Positions 42,922-54,970 of a stretch of 64,000 bases of DNA are shown here, piece after piece; within the stretch, counting starts at the first letter, position 1; every line of letters starts with the position of its first letter. A model generated the notes under the pieces. It worked only from the letters and a program-made list of their open reading frames with translations, had not been told where the DNA came from and ran no database searches. The stretch comes from Prunus persica (Eukaryota > Streptophyta > Magnoliopsida > Rosales > Rosaceae): assembly GCF_000346465.2 (NCBI RefSeq), contig NC_034012.1, forward strand, positions 1,017,134 through 1,081,133, given 5' to 3'. Made by a program: the position numbers and the translations under genes.

Positions 42922-44592
42922 ATGGCAACCTCCTCCGACAAGCCCCCGCCAGCTCCTTCACCGACCTCCGTCAAGCCCGAGACGCCGGGATCCGCCACTC
43001 CACGTCAAACCCAACCGAGCCCGAGCGCCGACGCTAACGTCATCCTCGTCCCCAGCTACTCCAGCTGGTTCTCGCCGGACCATATCCACCACTGCGAGGT
43101 CCGGTTCCTCCCGGAGTTCTTCGACTCTCGCTCTCCGTCCAAAAACCCTACCCTTTACAAGTACTACCGCAACACCATCGTCAAGCACTCCAGAGCTGTC
43201 AACCCTTCTCGGAAGCTCACCTTCACCGAGGCCCGCAAGGCTCTAGTTGGCGACGTCGGCTCCGTTCGGAGGGTTTTTGATTTCCTCGAGGCCTGGGGTT
43301 TGATCAATTACACTCCTTCCGCGCTCAACAAGCCCCTCCGGTGGGAGGACAAGGACAGCAAGGCCGCCGCCGCCTCTCATGGCGGCGCTGAATCCCCCTC
43401 CGGCGGTCCCAAGGACTCTGCTTCCGCTCCCAACAAGGAGAGCCCCAAGAAGAGGACTTGCAATGGCTGCAAGTCTCTTTGTAGCATTGCCTGCTTTGTT
43501 TCTGAAAAGGTCTGTCCTTTTCCAATGTCATTCTTTTGCTACCATGATATATTGGGAATTGAATTGATTCATTTAACATTTGTTGTAATTATTGGGAATT
43601 GAATTGATTAATTTTGATTTTGCTTGTAAAAAAGACTGACTTGCAATCCATTAGTGTCATATTGCTGCTATGGTTTCTGCAACTGATGTTTTGAATTTAA
43701 TTGTTGGGAACAGAATGATATGACGCTGTGTGCAAGGTGCTATGTTCGTGGGAACTATCAGATTGGTGTGAGTTCTTCAGATTTCAGGCGGGTTGAGATC
43801 AATGAAGAGACGGGGAATGGCTGGGCTGATAAGGATACTCTGCATCTCTTAGAAGGCCTCATGCATTATGGTGATGATTGGAGGAAGGTTGCACAACATG
43901 TTGGTAGAAGTGAGAAGGAATGTGTTGCTCATTTTCTCAAGATTCCTTTCGGTGAGGAATTGAATGGAGATTTGGATTCTGGGAATTTGGATCACAAGCC
44001 TAGTAGTGCATTGCAGGACAATGCAGGTGATGCCGAATTCGGAATGGAGGGTAATGGTGATGGTACAACACCGTCTCTAGGTAAAAGAATGCGTCTCACG
44101 CCTCTTGCAGATGCGAGCAACCCAATTATGGCTCAGACGGCCTTTCTGTCAGCGTTGGCGGGCGTAAAGGTTGCAGAAGCTGCTGCTTGCGCCGCTGTAA
44201 CTACGCTGTGTGGGGCGGATTATGAGACAAGTAGAATGAGTGCTGGATTTCGGGCTTCGAATGCAAGACAGCATGAAACTGATGCTGCATTGAATGGAGA
44301 CACCAACCTAGATGCACTGGGGGCAAATTTTGTAGATGCAAATTCACAGCTTGAGAAGGAAGGGCTGGATGTGGGAAGAGCACTTTCTGGGATTACAGGG
44401 GTGCAGATGAAAGAGATCCAAGGGAAGATTGATCGTTTTGAGGCGTTGGATTTGCAGATGGAGAAAGAATGGGAACAACTGGAGCAAATGAGAAACATGC
44501 TCTTTGTTGACCAGATGACGCTTTTAATTCATCAAAGTTCTGCACCAAAAACTGCAGAACGGATGCAGGAGAAGAATGTAATAATAGATTGA
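42922..44592 (+). CDS. SWI3B: SWI/SNF complex subunit SWI3B
   Basis: Two exons, 42922-43509 and 43714-44592, joined in phase 0; 488 residues, close to Arabidopsis SWI3B. Order: Pro/Ser-rich N-terminus; SWIRM domain about 42-131 (VPSYSSWFSPDHIH ... FDFLEAWGLINYTP); ZZ-like cysteines about 180-207 (CNGCKSLCSIAC, CARCYV); SANT domain about 231-275 (GWADKDTLHLLEGLMHYGDDW ends in EKECVAHFLKIPF); and a C-terminal coiled coil (QGKIDRFEALDLQMEKEWEQ). It is a core subunit of plant SWI/SNF chromatin remodellers, where SWIRM binds other subunits and DNA and the coiled coil drives SWI3 dimerisation. It acts in the nucleus. Confidence 0.97.
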
Positions 44593-45003
44593 TTTTCCAA
44601 TAGTTCATGTAAGCTATTTTTAGCCAGAACTGATGTATGAATTAATGTTTTCTTACATAGACGAATAATTCAGTGACAAAAACATAGAAGAACTTTGTCC
44701 CGCATCTTCCTACAGTGATGGATCCTACACTTCAGGCTATTAATACATTAGCTACAGGGCCTTTTAGCAATGACATTATCAGGCTTAATTCAGTGACAAC
44801 TATAATACAGTTAAAGATTTACAATCAAATTCCATTAGGTCACGTGTCACATGTAAAATAAGTTGCCTTATCCACAACACTTTAAGCTCTGCTTAATATT
44901 AAGCTTCTTACTATTCTCTACAACAACAAATTTAAAAAAAAAATATAGAAGAAAAGAGCACACCTCCAATATAGAGATTACAGCAAACCAAATTGTCATG
45001 AAC
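44593..45003. other. 3' flank of SWI3B
   Basis: 3' UTR and convergent intergenic sequence. Nothing else is recognised. Confidence 0.5.
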
Positions 45004-45521
45004 TCACGTCTGCTCTCTCTCTAGACCCTTCTGGTGGATATATGTCCTGTACCCATTCAATCTCTGCAGCACGGTACCTGAAGAGCACATCAAAAGATAA
45101 AAATATTGAACAAGAGCAGTAACTAAAGATCAAATGAATGGTTAGACATCTCATAAGACAACTCACCCATCTTGGTCCCAAGATCACCGTCGGCGACTTT
45201 CAATCTGCATGAAATGGTATTATTATAAGTATGTGAATGGATCATTAAAAAATAAACATCATAACTTCAAACAAAATACGTTCTGACATGGAAATATTTA
45301 TCATAGATAAGCCTATTAGTTAATTTGCAACCTTGGGTGTATAAATAAAGACCAAAAATAAAGGATAATTGTTCATTAAATGAAAAGTAGATCAGTTTTA
45401 GCATTCATAATGTATTAAAACAATGTAAACAGAGAGCAAATTAAGAAGGAAAGGAGGAGGATGAAAGACCTACTCGGCAATTTCCACTTCACAAGCAAAA
45501 CCAAGAAGAGTCAGTGATAAC
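45004..45521 (-). CDS. C-terminal exons of an unidentified gene or gene relic
   Basis: Three short minus-strand exons, 45521-45474, 45204-45167 and 45077-45004, have proper AG/GT borders and matching phases. They give one frame of about 53 residues: LSLTLLGFACEVEIAE, then LKVADGDLGTKM, then GTVLQRLNGYRTYIHQKG and a TGA stop. The phase agreement makes chance unlikely. An upstream piece at about 45633-45671 (RRIMEGNRRMRM) looks like another exon but does not join in frame. A further exon-like stretch with a GTGAGT donor ends near 46221 (YVPGDVDDYIS) without an ATG. I do not recognise the protein. It may be a decayed or 5'-truncated gene next to palindrome array 2. Confidence 0.45.
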
Positions 45522-45639
45522 CTACAAAATTATAAAACAAGCCACAATCAGTGAAACTTAAACTTTGGGTCAAACTTTATATACCTTAAGAAAGTTTAAA
45601 GGGAAAGAAAAGGGACCGGTGACAATAATCTACCATTCT

Positions 45640-46392
45640 CATCCGACGGTTGCCTTCCATTATCCTCCTCACCTGTTGTTTAAGTGACAAGGTACAAGAA
45701 AAATCTATGAATGTTCAACAAAAACAACAAAACATATGGATCACACGGACTGTAGAAATGTACCAAGTAGGTATACAAAACTTGCCAGAAAAGTTTGTCA
45801 ATATTGCTCTTTTGCAGAAAATAGAATCAGTAACAACAAAACACGCACCGACTGAAATAGGCGTGAACGACAAAAAGAATGCCCACAAGGAGTTGTGACA
45901 GGTTCAAGCGTAGTGTGCAGTCAAAGTCATCACTGCGTTCTGCTTTTCTTTGGCTCCTCCTCCTTGTGAAATTAGCTTGTATTCTTTGGCTCCTCCTGCT
46001 TTTCCTGAAGAAGATTGCTACAGAATACCACACAAAAGATAAAATAATATGACATTTTAGAAATTCACAAACCGAATATCATAGCATAGTCAGCTGATAT
46101 TAAACAATATGTACTTAATATCTATGTTTCGTTAAATAAACATAATTCCTTCCAGTAAACAAATTACTCAATTTCTTTCTGGTTTTCTCAGCAACCAAAA
46201 AAGAGAAACCACACTCACCGAAATGTAGTCGTCCACGTCACCAGGCACGTACCCGGAGGACGAAGGCTCTGCCTCGGCAGATATTGAGAGAGCCCAATCC
46301 AAGCGAATCAAAGCAGCAGCCGAAACCGAAGAAAAAAAATCCAAGCTTGAGTTGAGAGAGGCTCAAGACTGCGAGTGCGAGCTTCGTGTTCG
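45640..46392. other. Possible upstream exons of the unidentified minus-strand gene
   Basis: This contains the exon-like stretches described for the 45004-45521 entry and a short internal repeat (GAGGAGCCAAAGAA twice on the minus strand near 45950-45995). On the plus strand at 46262-46407 an open frame (SADIERAQSKRIKAAAE...) runs straight into array 2, but an upstream in-frame TAG follows its ATG. No complete gene can be built. Confidence 0.35.
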
Positions 46393-46775
46393 TTTTGAAT
46401 ATATTTAAAGAGTATGGCCGCGCGGCTATACTAGCCGGGCGGCTATACTATTCTCGAATATAAGAAGAGTATAGCCTGGCGGCTATACTATTAAAATATT
46501 CGAATAAATTCGAAAGGTAACGCCGCGCGGCTGTGCTTTTAAAATATTCAAATGCGTATAGCCGCACGGCTTTACTGTTCTATTTTATTAGAATATTTTA
46601 ACAGTATAGCCATACGGCTATACTCTTTTAATATATTAAGTAAAGCCGCTCGGCTATACCATTTAAATATAGTTGAATATTTTTAAAGTATAGCCGCTCA
46701 GCGTTACCTTTTCGAATTTATTCGAATATTTAAAGAGTATAGCCGCGCGGCGATACTCTTTAAATATACGATATT
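46393..46775. repeat. Palindromic repeat array 2, with inverted-repeat ends (9 units)
   Basis: Copies of TATAGCC-N3-CGGCTATA, some degenerate, begin near 46413, 46430, 46470, 46518, 46557, 46605, 46641, 46689 and 46738. The left end (GAATATATTTAAAGAGTAT) and the right end (ATACTCTTTAAATATACG) are inverted copies. Inner parts match too: 46470-46540 pairs with about 46680-46760 through AATATTCGAATAAATTCGAA and its complement. The whole thus forms a large foldback built of small palindromes. Confidence 0.85.
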
Positions 46776-47592
46776 TTCTTATTATTTTAGGGTTTATGGC
46801 TAAAGTTATTTCTTCAATTATTTTATTTATATAAGCAATATTGGGGAATGAGAATTTAAATTCTTTCCGATACCTCTCATTCTAATGATTTCCAGCTATT
46901 AGCCCATTAGGCAAGAATAAAAAATGAATTTATTTATAAGAAATAATACGGGTTAAACTCATAAATAAATAAATAAAGTGATCCACCAACATATTGTGGA
47001 TCAAAGAATGTTGAATTTCATAGCATAAAATTTTTGTATATAAAAAAAAAAATTATTTCTTCAATTATTTTATTTATACAAGCAATTAACCAATCAAATC
47101 CCATCAACAAAATAATTAGCCAAACAAGGAACTATACTAACCCCATCATTTTGAAGTCCCTCACCTTAAAATCCCATCATTTTGAAATCCCCACTTCAAA
47201 ATCCCATCATTTCAAAGTCCCTCGTCCAAACACAACCTATCAGAATTACATCTTCCCGCCAAAAAGATAAAAAAACCAGAGGCAATCTTACAATTGCGAA
47301 CACACTGTTAAGCTTAAAATTTAATTTATAACAAGCATTATTGTCAATCAACAAGTAAAGTTATGTGCACCACAGTGCTTCTATCTCAATACGTTACAGT
47401 AGGTACTTTGACAGTAGAGGATACACATTTACAACAAATATCTATGTACATACTTTCCATCTTCGAACCATTTTCACAACATAGCTATCAGCTAAAACGT
47501 CTCTTGCAATCTACTTGAATTTGGTTGTAACCCATTGACAAAAAGATTGAATTTCCTCGACTCAGCTTATTTGCATAAACCATTGCTGTTGT
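46776..47592. other. Intergenic downstream of SUFB
   Basis: A 33-bp direct repeat (TTATTTCTTCAATTATTTTA...) occurs near 46806 and 47050. Between 47140 and 47225 there are three variants of AAATCCCATCATTTTGAA. The 47280-47592 part is probably the 3' UTR of SUFB. No other gene is seen. Confidence 0.45.
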
Positions 47593-50089
47593 CTAACCCA
47601 CAGATCCTTCAAGCTTCAAACCAATCAATTGGTTCACCTCAGACCCAAACTCGTCAGGGAGCTCATTGAATACATCCTGGCAAAACCCGGATATCATAGC
47701 AGCCATGGCTTTCTCATAGTCGATTCCTCTTTGCTGAAAGTAAAATAGCTGGTCTTCACCAATTTTGGAGGTACTGGCTTCGTGTTCAATACGAGCTGAG
47801 GGATTCTTTACCTGTTAAACACATGAGATGAATTCATTAAGGAATTTAAAAAAAAAATTCCATGACAGTTTCACTTTCTATGGGCACTAACTGGATGAAA
47901 ACCAACAACTTTGGAAAGGAATTTAGTAATTGAGATGAAACCAATGCAAAAACAGCCAATTGGCTAATCCTTGAACCAACCAAACCAACGAAAGAACTAT
48001 ACCATTTAATGCCATTATCAGCCAAAAAAATGTATTTACTGCAAATTATAGAGGCCAATTATGGCCATATATATTTATATAATTATAGCCTGAATGCAAT
48101 TATCAGCCAAAAAATTGTAATGGCAGTAAGATTAGGACCAAATAACTTAAGAATTCTGTAATCGACCTAGAATATATTAGATTTTCACCAGATACAGGAA
48201 GTCTTGAATGTACTGAAAATAGTTTGAATCTAGTGCAATATGTGCCTAATGCAGTTTTTTTGGTCAATAAAGGCAGTGCTGTATCAGTGTGTCTAATCTT
48301 TTCGACTAACACTATTGACTAATCTTGGTAACCATCTTGATAGCATCTTAGACAAGCAAGTGACCTACATATTGAACACCAGACTCATCATACCTTTCTC
48401 CAAAAGCAAACCACCTTTTAAACTTTCTTCTCCAATTGCCAACACCAAACTCATGTGAATTATGGAAACAAATTACATTTGGCACAAGATGGGAGGGCCA
48501 GGGCTCAGTAGAAGGGCAGAGTAACACAAAGTAATGCAAGAATGTCATCCCATGATCAATCTAATTAACCATCACACTAAGGCAACCATGTAATAAAAAA
48601 AACCAACATACGTGATCTTAATGACAAAAACAAAAGAGGCAAGATCAAAGTAAATTACCTGGATATATGGGTATGTGTTGGCAGCTGCACTGTCTCCAAT
48701 AAGCATTGAATCACACTGTGAGGAGTTTTTAGCATTATCTGCCTTTGATTGAACCTGTACAAGGCCCCGATAACAGTTCCTTGAATTCCCAGCTGATATG
48801 CCCTTTGAAATAATTCTACTTCTCGTATTTTTGCCTTTGTGTATCATCTTTGTACCTGTGTCTGCCTGTTGATAATTATTAGTCAAAGCTACTGAGTAGA
48901 ACTCACCCACAGAATCATCACCCTCCAAAATAACACTTGGGTATTTCCAAGTAATGGCAGACCCTGTCTCCACCTGGGTCCAAGATATCTTTGAGCGAGC
49001 CCCAGCACAAAGCCCTCGCTTGGTGACAAAATTGTAAATCCCTCCCTTCCCTTGCTCATCCCCGGCATACCAGTTCTGCACTGTGGAGTACTTAATCTCT
49101 GCACCCTCACCACAGTACAACTCTACTACTGCAGCATGAAGCTGGTTTGTATCATAAGAAGGTGCAGTACACCCCTCCAAATACTCCACGAAACTCCTAT
49201 CATCAGCCACTATCAAAGTTCTCTCAAACTGCCCCGTTTCCAATGCATTTATCCGAAAATAAGTTGAAATTTGCATCGGGCACTTAGTGTCTTTGGGTAT
49301 ATAACAAAATGATCCATCACTGAACACCGCAGAGTTCAAGGCAGCATAATAATTATCCCCAGTGGGCACAACTCTACCTAAATACTTCTTAACTAAATCT
49401 GGGTACTCCCTAATCGCCTCCGATATTGAACAAAAGATCACGCCTTTTTCCTCCAACGCCTTCCTATGTGTCGTGGCTATCGAGACACTATCAAGAACTG
49501 CGTCGACTGCAACATTAGCCAATCGATTCTGCTCATTCAACGGCACTCCTAATCTATCAAAGTACTTAAGAAGTTCTGGGTCTGCCTCATCGAGGCTATT
49601 CAAGGCGGGTTTCTTCTTGGGTGCTGAGTAATAACACATATCTTGAAAATTAATCACAGGATATCGATTATCAGACCATTTGGGCTCTTTCATAGTCAAG
49701 AATTTCTCAAAAGCATTCAATCTAAACTCAAGCATCCAATCAGGCTCTTCTTTCAGCGAAGAGATTAAGCGTATGGTCTCCCTAGAAAGCCCTTTTGGAA
49801 TCGAAAACGAATCTATATCTATATTAAACCCAAATTTCTTGTCGTACTCACGGTTACGAAGAAATTCCTCGATTGAGAGCTTACCTTGTGAGACATCCGG
49901 GTAGATCGTTTTCGGGTCGTACCCAACATCTGCTCGGACCTTGAAGACCCTTTTCGGAACAGAGGTTTTCACGCCCGAAAGCTTCAAAAAATCGAGCTTT
50001 GGATGAAACCCTTTTGGGAGCAGCTTCGGTTGCTCTGAAGCAGCTTGAGGACAGAAGCTTGAAATACCGTTAGCTAACAGAGAAGCCAT
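47593..50089 (-). CDS. SUFB: Plastid Fe-S cluster scaffold SUFB (ABCI8)
   Basis: Two exons, 50089-48659 and 47811-47593, joined in phase 0; 549 residues, close to the Arabidopsis protein. The N-terminal 50 residues are Ser/Lys-rich without acidic residues and end before [11 protein letters not shown], a plastid transit peptide. The rest is the SufB/SufD core: [47 protein letters not shown], a conserved [16 protein letters not shown] stretch, and in exon 2 the C-terminal helices [20 protein letters not shown]. In the SUFBCD complex it is the scaffold on which Fe-S clusters are built in the chloroplast stroma; SUFC is its ATPase partner. It faces the AT-hook gene across a short divergent promoter region. 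Confidence 0.97.
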
Positions 50090-50500
50090 GGTTGTGGCTC
50101 AGACTTCAGAGAAAGTTGGAGAAGACGCGACGCGAAGACAAACACGAGATGAATTGAAGAATATTGCAAAAATTCGTGGCCATAGCTTTCGTAGCTATCT
50201 CGTGCACAACACACGTACCCTCTTTGCCTCTTGGGCTCTTGGATCTTTCGGTAGGCACACACATTGTAAAACTTGGGCCTTTAAGAGTGTCTAAGCCCAT
50301 ATCAACCCAGATGGGCTGAAAAACGTTACGGCCCACTAGACTTACGGGAACGTAATTCCCGCGTCCAAATACCTGGGAATAGGTTCCAGCGCCAATTCCT
50401 GGTTCAAAGAATCCCACGCCCAAACAGAGCCTTGTTCAGGGCCCAAAAAAATAAAGAAGCCCAAGAAAGAAAGAAAAAACAAATGAAATAAAATAAAGAA
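50090..50500. promoter_or_regulatory. Shared divergent promoter region, SUFB / AT-hook gene
   Basis: About 400 bp between the SUFB start and the likely first leader exon of the AT-hook gene, so the two genes probably share a bidirectional promoter. Specific sites cannot be assigned. Confidence 0.45.
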
Positions 50501-53491
50501 CAGGAAAACGATTTTCCCACCATTGCCACGGATTTTGGATTTTCTTGATTGATTTGCGCTTCTCGTTTCCTCGCCAGCCACATGTAAGTGCTTCAACCTG
50601 TGTTAGCATTGTGGTTATTGTAATTTCTTTGGTGTTGCATTTTTGTTTTGATTTCATCAATGCATCAGTGAAATATTACTATATTTGATCTGGGTAGCTT
50701 TAGGGTTTTGATCTGAGGAACCAGGGAGACTCTTTTCTTTGTTTATGTGGGCTGATTCATGATGAGCTGAAATTACATGTTTGTTGGCTTGAGTGAGATG
50801 AGTAATGGAGTGGAAAAGAAGGACTGTTTCCATCAGAAACAGTATTCTATTTATTGTATTTCTTTTAAAAATTGAATATTTTTTTGGTGCATGTGTGCGT
50901 ATGCATTTACGTTGTTAAATTCTTTATTGTTCATAGTGTGTCTGTTTTTGGGTTTATTTGCTTCCAAACATTTGTTTAGTTAACTTGGAGCCAGAGTGTT
51001 TATTTTAATATTTTGGTGTCCAAATTTGTTTAACACAAACTTGGAAAACTATCTCCTTCATTTATGCTTGTTAGTGCTTGTAATATTGAGTCTTCAATTC
51101 AATTATTCACACTTTCATAATCTAATTATTCTGAACTTATTTTGAATAAGAGATGTTTTGTTACTACCTCAAGGTTTCTGAAACTTGGGACATTGCAAAC
51201 ATTAGAGTTTAATCGTGTTATGAATGAGAATGCAAAGATACATAAAAGGAGAAACAATTATGTAATGGTGACCATGAAGAAAACATTGAGAGATAAGGAG
51301 ATTGAAATATCTAATTAACTTATTTCATTTTATTGCTTAAAATCAAACCATGATAGTATCATTAAGTTCAATTATTGTATGCTGAGTAGTTTTATAATCT
51401 ACTGTATTAATTAACATTTATCTCTTTGCAAATAATATATGAATTCCATTCCATATGTGCCACTGAAGGTCCTTTTAGGTTTTTTTCTCTGCTCATGGAA
51501 AAATAATTATGGATATCTTGGTGATATGGCGGAAAGTCTTGCTTCATGGGTGTTACATGTGGACGGGTTCTAGGGAATCGGTGTATCATCTATTATTACA
51601 TTCTCATTTGGCCTAGGAGTGTTTTGGGGTTTATGTTGTCATTATTTAGAATTTTAATTGGATTATGTCAGGATATTGCTACTAGAATGGTGTCATAGCT
51701 TTGTGGGAAAATCTGATAATGCTTTACTATGTGTTATGTGGTACTTGTGTTTTGGGGGGAATGCAAAAGCTTTAGATGCTTTAGAACATTCAATCATGGA
51801 ATTAAGGGGTCAATTGTTGAGATGGCTTTTGATTGGTCAAATTCCTTGGTAGATTTAGTTGCTTCCTTTCTGTTTATAAACTCTTGGATGCAGCTTCTGT
51901 ACTAGGCTAGTTTTTTATTTTATTTTATTTAATAAATAAATTTAACTTACAAAAAAGGTTATCAAACAATGGTTCCTATATTAGTTTCTTAAATCTCTTA
52001 ATGCTTCCGCGGCTTTGGGGAATTCAATTGTTAAAACTTCTAATCTGTAGCATTTACATGTTGGGAGATTCTTAGAACCACATAAAGAAAATGGAAGTAT
52101 ATGATTATGATTGTGAACTTTTCAATAGCTCCCTCAAAATTAAATATCATCAATGAACCAAAAGATAAAGCTAACATGGTTCTATACATGCATGGAATGA
52201 TATATTATCTTTCAGTTGGATACTCACATTAATGCAGTAAGTGGAGCTGCCAATGCTTGTGCGTTGAGCCTGAAGTTTGGGGTGTCCAGAAGGAAAATTA
52301 GACACTACTCTGATTAATGGAATTCCATCAGTGAATTGCAGGATTTGGGGCTAGGAAGCAACTCTACTTGGGAATTCCTAAGGTTAACATGACAGGGGGT
52401 GGGGGTGAGGGGTGCGTCTGTTCTGGACTGTGCCTTTAGGAGGACATTCCTGCTTCTGAGGTTTGAATGCACTGGGCTATGATAACTTCGGAATAGCCAA
52501 AATTTGGACTACATTACAGGCCTGACACAATGTTTTTCCGAAACTTCCGGCCCAAATTCATAGATGTTTTTTTTTTTTTTTTCTCTCTTTTAGGTAAAAT
52601 TGTTAATTATAGCTTTTACATGGGCTCTTCAAATGTGGATCTTTGCCATTTTCACTAGGGTTCTTTATAAATAAGAAGCTTTCATCTTTCTGCGCCGCGG
52701 ACCCTCTCACTCTCTACTCTACTCTTCACCCCCCCCTAAGTAGTGTTGATAATGGCACAAGCGTTAAAGAGTCAAGACGGCTTAATCCTTCATCCTGATC
52801 ATAAATCTTGGTGAGAATTCTGAGGCCTTGGCTCTGACTTTTTTTTTTTGGGTTAAAAGGATAAACATTTACTTTGTACATAAATCAATGGAGATGTAAT
52901 GATCCAGAGAGATCTAGCTGAGGTCTTTTTCAAAGTAGACTTTCTTAGCATTTTTTCGGTGTGATTTTATATTAAATTTAATTGTTATATTTCTTGGTTA
53001 TTGCATTAACTTTAAACTCTGTATAGATTTGTCAATCGATTGAGGTTGTATAAGTGGAGATCTGAAGATCCAGAGAGATCTATGTTTGGTCTTTTGCAAA
53101 TTAGACTAAACATTTTTTGAGTGTGATTTTAGATCTAAATAAATTAAGTCAATCATATTTGTCTGTTGTTATGAAAATTTAAACTTTTGATAGATCTTTA
53201 AGTTGATTGAGGTGAAACAATATCATGGTGTTATAATTGGTAAAGAAAGAATAGGTGCTTCTCTATGGTTCAGGACCTTATTGTTATGATTGGCACTCAT
53301 TTCAGTTTCATTTCTTTCCTTTTGTAGTCAATCATATTATAAATTTGTTGAACAATCTTATACTGTAGTCATATTCATATCATACTGTTTTCAGTTACCA
53401 TTTGTTAAGGTTATGAGATTACCTTTTTCCTTGCAGGGGAGAATTTTAGAACTTGTGCGAAATCTGTTACTTTTGAGTGCTTATGTGCAGC
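50501..53491 (+). other. 5' UTR and leader intron of the AT-hook gene
   Basis: A likely non-coding first exon ends at about 50583 (donor GTAAGTGC), and a likely acceptor is at 53438 (CCTTGCAG) just before the coding exon. The 2.9 kb between shows no conserved coding sequence. It includes a local duplication of about 165 bp (GATCCAGAGAGATCTA near 52900 and 53070). A CT-rich patch at 52690-52740 could be an alternative transcription start. Confidence 0.45.
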
Positions 53492-54970
53492 ATGAATCAA
53501 CAGAGTCAAGGAACGAGCTCTTTATCTTCGCCGGACCCCCCTATGAAGCGAAAACGTGGACGCCCACGTAAGGATGAGAATCTTGTTCATGCAGAGAGCG
53601 CGACTGCAGGGCCTGGAGCTGAAAGTTTGAAGAAAAACAAACAGAGTACAAGTGATGATGTTGAGAGTGAAATGGTAGGTCAGGTAGTCACTGGAGTGAT
53701 TGAAGGTTCATTTGATGCTGGCTATCTTCTCAATGTCAGGGTAGGAGACACCGACACTCAGCTGCGGGGTGTTGTATTTCTACAAGAGAAAATCGCTCCA
53801 ATTACTCCAGCAAATGACATTGCTCCTCATATTAAGATGTGCAAAAGAAAAGATATTCCCATACCGCCTCTCAACCTGCAATCTCAGCTTTATGGTTCTG
53901 CCCGCCCATCAGAGCAAAGTAATAGGCAACCTGCTGAGGTGAAAAACCAAACACCTACAGTTCCAGACCAAACTCAATCCTCTATCCCTGGCATACCGGA
54001 GTCACTTGAAAGCAAATCTTTCTCCGTTATGATTCCTCCTGTTGATAATTTGCCGAAGAATGATGTAGGCCCTTCATTGGAAGGAAAAGTCATGCCACAA
54101 CAAATTTTGGAGCCTGTAACTCATAGCCAATCTGCCCCTGCGATGGGACAGTCAGAGCTTAATAACATTGTTGAACAGAATAAAGTGTTGGAGGAAGTTG
54201 AAGCAGCCGAAATAATGGAAGGACCAAATAGCACAGAGGCCAACAAAGCATCAAAAACCGAATCAGCATCTGAACCAGTTGCTGACATACCAGGCATTGA
54301 CGCGGTATGTAAGGATCCTGAAATTCAAACTCAGGCTGTGGATTCTGAAAAGAGTGCATTGGTTCATGATGAAGTAAGGAGCCTTGATCTTGAACTCAAT
54401 CAAACTCCTGTAGTTGCTGAACCTGCAGCAACTGCTGTCATTCCAGCTGATGAAACCGTAGGTAAGGATCCTCAAATTCAACCTCAGGGTGTGGATTCTG
54501 AAAAGAGCGCATTGGTTCGTGATGATGTAAAGAGCCTGAATCTTGAACTCAACCAAATTCCTGTATTTTCTGAATCTGCACCAGTTTCTGTGATACCAGG
54601 CATTGAAACCATATGTAAGGATTCTCAAATTCAAGCTGTGGATGTGGGTCCTGAAAAGAATGCATTGGTTCATGAAGTGGCAAAGAGCCTGAATATTGAA
54701 CTCAACCAAACTCCTGTATTTGCTGAACCTGCATGCGTTTTTTCTGATCTAGCCAGTAAACCAGTTGACATTGTGATGGAAGAACAGGCTTACCCTGCGC
54801 CAAAGCCCAGCCAGATGTTTGGGGGAGAGACTGTTCCATCTGAATTGAAGCTTGCATCTGAAGGATCTATTCCTCCTGGAATGGTTGAACCCCATATCTC
54901 TAGTTCTTCTGGTGCCATTAGCAATGTGGATTGTGATGTCGAAGATGTCATTCCACCTACACAATCTTAG
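53492..54970 (+). CDS. AT-hook protein with three tandem EAR-like repeats
   Basis: Single coding exon, 492 residues. One AT-hook (KRKRGRPRKD, about 19-28) with flanking basic residues suggests minor-groove DNA binding in the nucleus. It is followed by VGQVVTGVIEGSFDAGYLLNV and VVFLQEKIAPITPANDIAPH, typical of plant AT-hook proteins of this type. The C-terminal half contains three tandem 51-residue repeats starting near 54317, 54470 and 54623. Each has KDPQIQ, a SEKSALVHD-like block and a terminal LDLELNQTP, LNLELNQIP or LNIELNQTP. The first two fit the LxLxL EAR repression motif. I infer a transcriptional co-repressor role. The start is the ATG just after a possible acceptor at 53490. Confidence 0.88.
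   Translation: MNQQSQGTSSLSSPDPPMKRKRGRPRKDENLVHAESATAGPGAESLKKNKQSTSDDVESEMVGQVVTGVIEGSFDAGYLLNVRVGDTDTQLRGVVFLQEKIAPITPANDIAPHIKMCKRKDIPIPPLNLQSQLYGSARPSEQSNRQPAEVKNQTPTVPDQTQSSIPGIPESLESKSFSVMIPPVDNLPKNDVGPSLEGKVMPQQILEPVTHSQSAPAMGQSELNNIVEQNKVLEEVEAAEIMEGPNSTEANKASKTESASEPVADIPGIDAVCKDPEIQTQAVDSEKSALVHDEVRSLDLELNQTPVVAEPAATAVIPADETVGKDPQIQPQGVDSEKSALVRDDVKSLNLELNQIPVFSESAPVSVIPGIETICKDSQIQAVDVGPEKNALVHEVAKSLNIELNQTPVFAEPACVFSDLASKPVDIVMEEQAYPAPKPSQMFGGETVPSELKLASEGSIPPGMVEPHISSSSGAISNVDCDVEDVIPPTQS

Noticed and set aside
46223..46407. Plus-strand small gene (SADIERAQSKRIKAAAE...)
   Set aside because: The only upstream ATG is followed at once by TAG, no acceptor for an earlier exon is evident, and the frame ends inside the repeat array.
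52752..52812. Small protein MAQALKSQDG... in the AT-hook leader intron
   Set aside because: It is about 20 codons with a possible GTGAG donor but no continuing exon in frame; more likely an upstream open frame or chance.
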